From positions 1 to 18,047 of the forward strand of contig DATKDU010000482.1 of assembly GCA_035512595.1 (NCBI GenBank): 18,047 nt of DNA, read 5' to 3'. This document shows, piece by piece, positions 15,868 through 18,047 of the stretch. Under the pieces are notes generated by a model. That model had not been told where the DNA came from. It did not search any database and saw only the letters and a program-made list of their open reading frames with translations. The DNA comes from DATKDU01 sp035512595. Lineage in GTDB: Bacteria > Planctomycetota > Planctomycetia > Pirellulales > Pirellulaceae. The first letter of the stretch is position 1. Every line of letters begins with the position of its first letter. The translations under genes were made by a program, and so were the position numbers.

Positions 15868-16210
15868 GCATGCTCACTTTCAAACCCGAGGTGCGTCGGT
15901 CCCCAGCGCGCGGAGCCTCCTGCCAGGCACGGCCCGTGGAAGGTGCAGTCGCGCAGGCCATCCTCCGCCGACCGGCGCAGCAGCGGCGCAAGCCCGGCAT
16001 CGGCGCAAGGAAAAGGAGTCCCGCCCAGGAAACCCGTTAGTAGCTGTCATATCGGCCAAGCGAGGGAGCCTTCGTCAGATCGCGACGGAAATTCGCGGGT
16101 GTTGTCAATCGCGGGAGAAGTTCCGATTTGGAAACGCTAGCGGGTTAGGTGGGCAGCAAGGTGACGCGATGCCGGCAGAGTCCGTGGCAACCGCGCAGCT
16201 TCGCACTGGG
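15868..16210. other. Non-coding stretch between two minus-strand genes
   Basis: About 343 bp without a convincing gene. It must contain the leader and promoter of the membrane-anchored protein and the 3' region of the HEAT lipoprotein. I see a TTGACA on the minus strand near 16100 but no good -10 at the right distance. I see no tRNA, repeat array or clear terminator. Confidence 0.4.
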
Positions 16211-16924
16211 CTAACGCCACGGCCAGCCAACGCGCTCGGCCAGCGTTGGTCCGGGAGGCTTGGTGGGGTTGCCGCCGGCCAGATACTCTTTCCAAGCCGG
16301 CACGCTGTTGCCGTAGTCGCGGCCGGTGCTGGCGGCCAGCGAATCGATGGCCGCCTTCTGGATCGCCGGGTTGGCGTCCTCCAACGCGACGCCGAGTGCC
16401 GCGAGTGCCGAGGGATCTTGATAGCTCCCCAGACCGCGGACCGCAGCCATCCGCACGTCGAGTTGCTCGTCCGATTCGACCGTCTTGGCGAGCAGCGCCA
16501 GCGATTCTTCGTTTCTCAGGCGGCCCAGCCCCTGGCAGGCCGCAATCCGCACGTCGCTGTCATCGTCCACCAGTGCGGCGCCCAGGCCCCTTTGGGCTGC
16601 GGGACATGGCAGATACGCCAGCGTCCGCGCCAACTCGGAACGCATCGCGGAGCTTGGCTCCTCGCGAAAGACGTCGAAAATCTCTTGCGCCAATCGCTCG
16701 CGCTCGCTTTCGCGGAGGCTCGTACCCCGGCCGCGGATGGCCGCCAACTCTTCCATTCGCTTGTGATACGTCGGCCCAAATTTCTCGTCTTCCGCCCACT
16801 GCTCGCGGACCCACGGGTTGAGGACGCGGTTCTCGGGAATCGGTCCGTCCTGACAGCCGGCTAGCAGTGCGGCCACTGCCGGCAGGGCGGCCAGAAGAGT
16901 CAAGCTGACGCGGGAAAATTGCAT
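16211..16924 (-). CDS. HEAT-repeat lipoprotein
   Basis: A 237-aa protein with a lipoprotein signal: hydrophobic stretch at about 7-21 and lipobox LLAGC with Cys24. A linker (residues 25-85) rich in charged residues precedes about three HEAT-type helical repeats at about 92-200. They are recognisable by DDDSDVRIAACQGLGRL, LDVRMAAVRGLGSYQDPSAL and DANPAIQKAAIDSLAA. HEAT repeats mediate protein-protein contacts; no enzymatic motif is visible. Lipoproteins of this kind are common in planctomycetes and their partners are mostly unknown. The ATG at 16924 has no strong ribosome-binding site. It is divergent from the guanidine hydrolase gene across 144 bp, which should hold both promoters. Confidence 0.78.
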   Translation of the reverse strand: MQFSRVSLTLLAALPAVAALLAGCQDGPIPENRVLNPWVREQWAEDEKFGPTYHKRMEELAAIRGRGTSLRESERERLAQEIFDVFREEPSSAMRSELARTLAYLPCPAAQRGLGAALVDDDSDVRIAACQGLGRLRNEESLALLAKTVESDEQLDVRMAAVRGLGSYQDPSALAALGVALEDANPAIQKAAIDSLAASTGRDYGNSVPAWKEYLAGGNPTKPPGPTLAERVGWPWR

Positions 16925-17068
16925 AGTTTTTCGCCAGAATCGTTTTCAGCGGCGCGGAATGTAGCAAACGAGTTCGGCAGTGGCCAGAGCGCTGTAGCTG
17001 GGGTCTCCGCTAGCACGCCGCGGCGTAGAATTTGCTTGCACCACCACGATGCCTCGCAGGGATCGCTC

Positions 17069-17911
17069 ATGAATCCGCCGCCGCAAATCCTGATGTGTCC
17101 GCCCGACTACTACGGCATTGAGTACGAGATCAATCCGTGGATGAGCCGCAGCCGGCAGGCCGATCGCGAGCTGGCCGCCAGGCAGTGGCGCGGACTGTAC
17201 GACACGCTCCTGGGTCTCGGTGCGGAAGTCTCGTTGCTAACCCCTGTTGCCGGCCTGCCCGATCTGGTTTTCACCGCCAACGCGGCGCTCATTCATGGCC
17301 GCCGCGCGATCCTCTCGCACTTCCGCCACGAGCAGCGGCAGGGGGAAGAGCCGCTCTGTGCCGCGTGGTTTGAGCAGCACGGCTTCACCGTCGAGCGCTT
17401 GCCGGCGGATCGCTATTTCGAGGGAGCCGGCGACGCCCTGTACTGCGGCGAGACGCTGATTGGCGGCTATCGCATCCGCAGCGACGTCCACAGCCAGCAA
17501 CTCGTGGGACAACTGACCGGCTCGCGCGTCATCCCTCTGGAACTCGTGGACGACCACTACTACCACCTCGACACGTGCTTCTGCCCGCTGGCCCCCGGCG
17601 TGGCGGTCTGGTTCCCCGGTGCGTTCGATGACTACGGCCGCCAGGCGCTGCCGCAGTACGTTGGCGAGCTGATCGAGGTGCGGGCCGAAGAAGCCCAGTC
17701 GTTTGCCTGCAACGCCGTCGTCGTTGATCGGCACGTCGTCACCAACACCGGCTGCCCGCAGCTTCACGCCGATTTGAAGTCCCGCGGCTATGAGCCGATC
17801 GAAACGCCGCTTTCCGAATTCGTCAAAGCCGGCGGCAGCGCCAAGTGCCTGACGCTGCGGCTGGACGGGGAAGAGGCGGCGGCGTGGAAGCACGGTCAAG
17901 AAAAGCCGTAG
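17069..17911 (+). CDS. Guanidine-modifying hydrolase, ArgZ/AgrE-type arginine dihydrolase domain (or DDAH-like)
   Basis: A 280-aa amidinotransferase-fold enzyme. It closely follows, as I remember it, the N-terminal catalytic domain of cyanobacterial ArgZ/AgrE, which converts arginine to ornithine, CO2 and ammonia. Visible blocks are LMCPPDYYGIEYEINPWM (8-25), LPDLVFTANAAL (63-74), FEGAGDALY (117-125; acidic residues E118 and D121), YYHLDTCFCPL (164-174, catalytic-type H166) and GGSAKCLTLRL (255-265, nucleophile C260). The Asn in INPWM is the residue type linked to dihydrolase rather than deiminase activity in that group. The ornithine-cyclodeaminase-like C-terminal domain of AgrE is absent. 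The frame is open upstream to 16919 but that part overlaps the divergent gene; ATG 17069 has CAGGGAT about 6 nt upstream. A dimethylarginine hydrolase is the alternative. Confidence 0.85.
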   Translation: MNPPPQILMCPPDYYGIEYEINPWMSRSRQADRELAARQWRGLYDTLLGLGAEVSLLTPVAGLPDLVFTANAALIHGRRAILSHFRHEQRQGEEPLCAAWFEQHGFTVERLPADRYFEGAGDALYCGETLIGGYRIRSDVHSQQLVGQLTGSRVIPLELVDDHYYHLDTCFCPLAPGVAVWFPGAFDDYGRQALPQYVGELIEVRAEEAQSFACNAVVVDRHVVTNTGCPQLHADLKSRGYEPIETPLSEFVKAGGSAKCLTLRLDGEEAAAWKHGQEKP

Positions 17912-17922
17912 GGTGAAACTAT

Positions 17923-17946
17923 GGCTCGACAAAAAGAGGTCGAGCC
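17923..17946 (+). terminator. Perfect 8-bp hairpin just after the guanidine hydrolase gene
   Basis: GGCTCGAC and GTCGAGCC flank the 8-nt loop AAAAAGAG, 11 nt after the stop codon. The position suits a terminator, but no T-run follows. It could alternatively belong to the left end of the IS110-like element. Confidence 0.4.
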
Positions 17947-17979
17947 GCTTCAGGATTGACCTTGAAAACGTGGTAAACC

Positions 17980-18008
17980 GGTGGTGTGTTTCCACCCCCT
18001 GTTTCCAC
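17980..18008 (+). repeat. Short hairpin and 9-nt direct repeat before the IS110-like start
   Basis: GGTGG (17980-17984) and CCACC (17992-17996) form a small stem. TGTTTCCAC occurs twice, at 17987-17995 and 18000-18008, and a near-inverted copy GTGGTAAAC lies at 17970-17978. The cluster ends about 15 nt before the transposase ATG and may be part of the element's left end. Confidence 0.35.
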
Positions 18009-18023
18009 AAAAGGAGCAATCCC

Positions 18024-18047
18024 ATGAAGTTCGTCGGCATCGACCTC
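18024..18047 (+). CDS. IS110-family transposase, first 8 codons only (cut by window end)
   Basis: The sequence reads MKFVGIDL up to the last base, with a GGAG ribosome-binding site 8-9 nt upstream of the ATG. This opening, usually continuing LHKxxI, is the typical N-terminus of IS110/IS1111 DEDD recombinases, where the Asp of GID is the first catalytic acid. Only eight residues are visible, so the call rests on that motif and on the non-coding, repeat-bearing sequence in front of it. Confidence 0.55.

Noticed and set aside
14506..16864. Long + strand frames (14506-15753 and 15434-16864) opposite the toroid-like and HEAT genes
   Set aside because: Composition is typical of antisense translation, while the minus-strand genes have signal peptides, repeats and sensible ends.
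1..18047. CRISPR array, tRNA, rRNA or known riboswitch
   Set aside because: No regularly spaced direct repeats, cloverleaf sequence or conserved rRNA segments were noticed on either strand by reading; a covariance-model scan was not possible.

Overview
The window looks like a chromosomal segment of a planctomycete (Pirellulales/Gemmatales-like), probably from an environmental assembly. This is inferred from GC-rich coding sequence with long antisense open frames, many exported proteins of unknown function, a HEAT-repeat lipoprotein, a jelly-roll secreted protein and a stand-alone ArgZ-like guanidine hydrolase. No 16S or tRNA gene is present to confirm it. All assignments come from reading motifs by eye; no database search was possible.

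Layout. (1) 1-522, +: the 3' end of a di-haem cytochrome c peroxidase (MauG/CcpA type). (2) 541-2922, -: a stand-alone 793-aa reverse transcriptase-like protein with a QIDD catalytic box, long N- and C-terminal extensions and no intron, retron or CRISPR partner; it best resembles the domesticated 'rvt' lineage. A perfect 10-bp hairpin lies just upstream of it. (3) 3083-9429, -: a heavy-metal efflux operon, in transcription order His-rich exported protein, membrane fusion protein, 1167-aa HME-RND pump, His-rich lipoprotein, small DUF3147-like membrane protein. No outer-membrane channel gene is in the window. (4) 9430-9683: divergent control region with a sigma70-like promoter and a perfect 16-bp palindrome on the chromate side. 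(5) 9684-14335, +: a six-gene chromate/oxidative-stress operon: chrA, the N-terminal half of ChrB, the C-terminal half of ChrB, a secreted jelly-roll protein, a secreted beta-propeller, and a Tat-exported Fe/Mn superoxide dismutase. (6) 14362-15867, -: a membrane-anchored protein with a disordered acidic linker and an alpha/alpha-toroid-like domain. (7) 16211-16924, -: a HEAT-repeat lipoprotein. (8) 17069-17911, +: an ArgZ/AgrE-type arginine dihydrolase domain. (9) 18024-end, +: the first codons of an IS110-family transposase, so an insertion sequence begins at the right edge.

How the genes fit together. Regions 3-5 form a metal-stress island built around one divergent promoter region. The left arm would export metal cations from the periplasm, with His-rich exported proteins as metal buffers. 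The right arm would expel chromate (ChrA), sense or handle it (split ChrB) and remove the superoxide made during Cr(VI) reduction (SOD). The right arm resembles the known chrBACF logic (regulator, transporter, SOD), with ChrB split into two abutting genes and two additional secreted proteins inserted before the SOD.

The most interesting items are the rvt-like reverse transcriptase, the expanded chromate operon with its operator-like palindrome, and the roughly 85-residue insertion in the RND pump.
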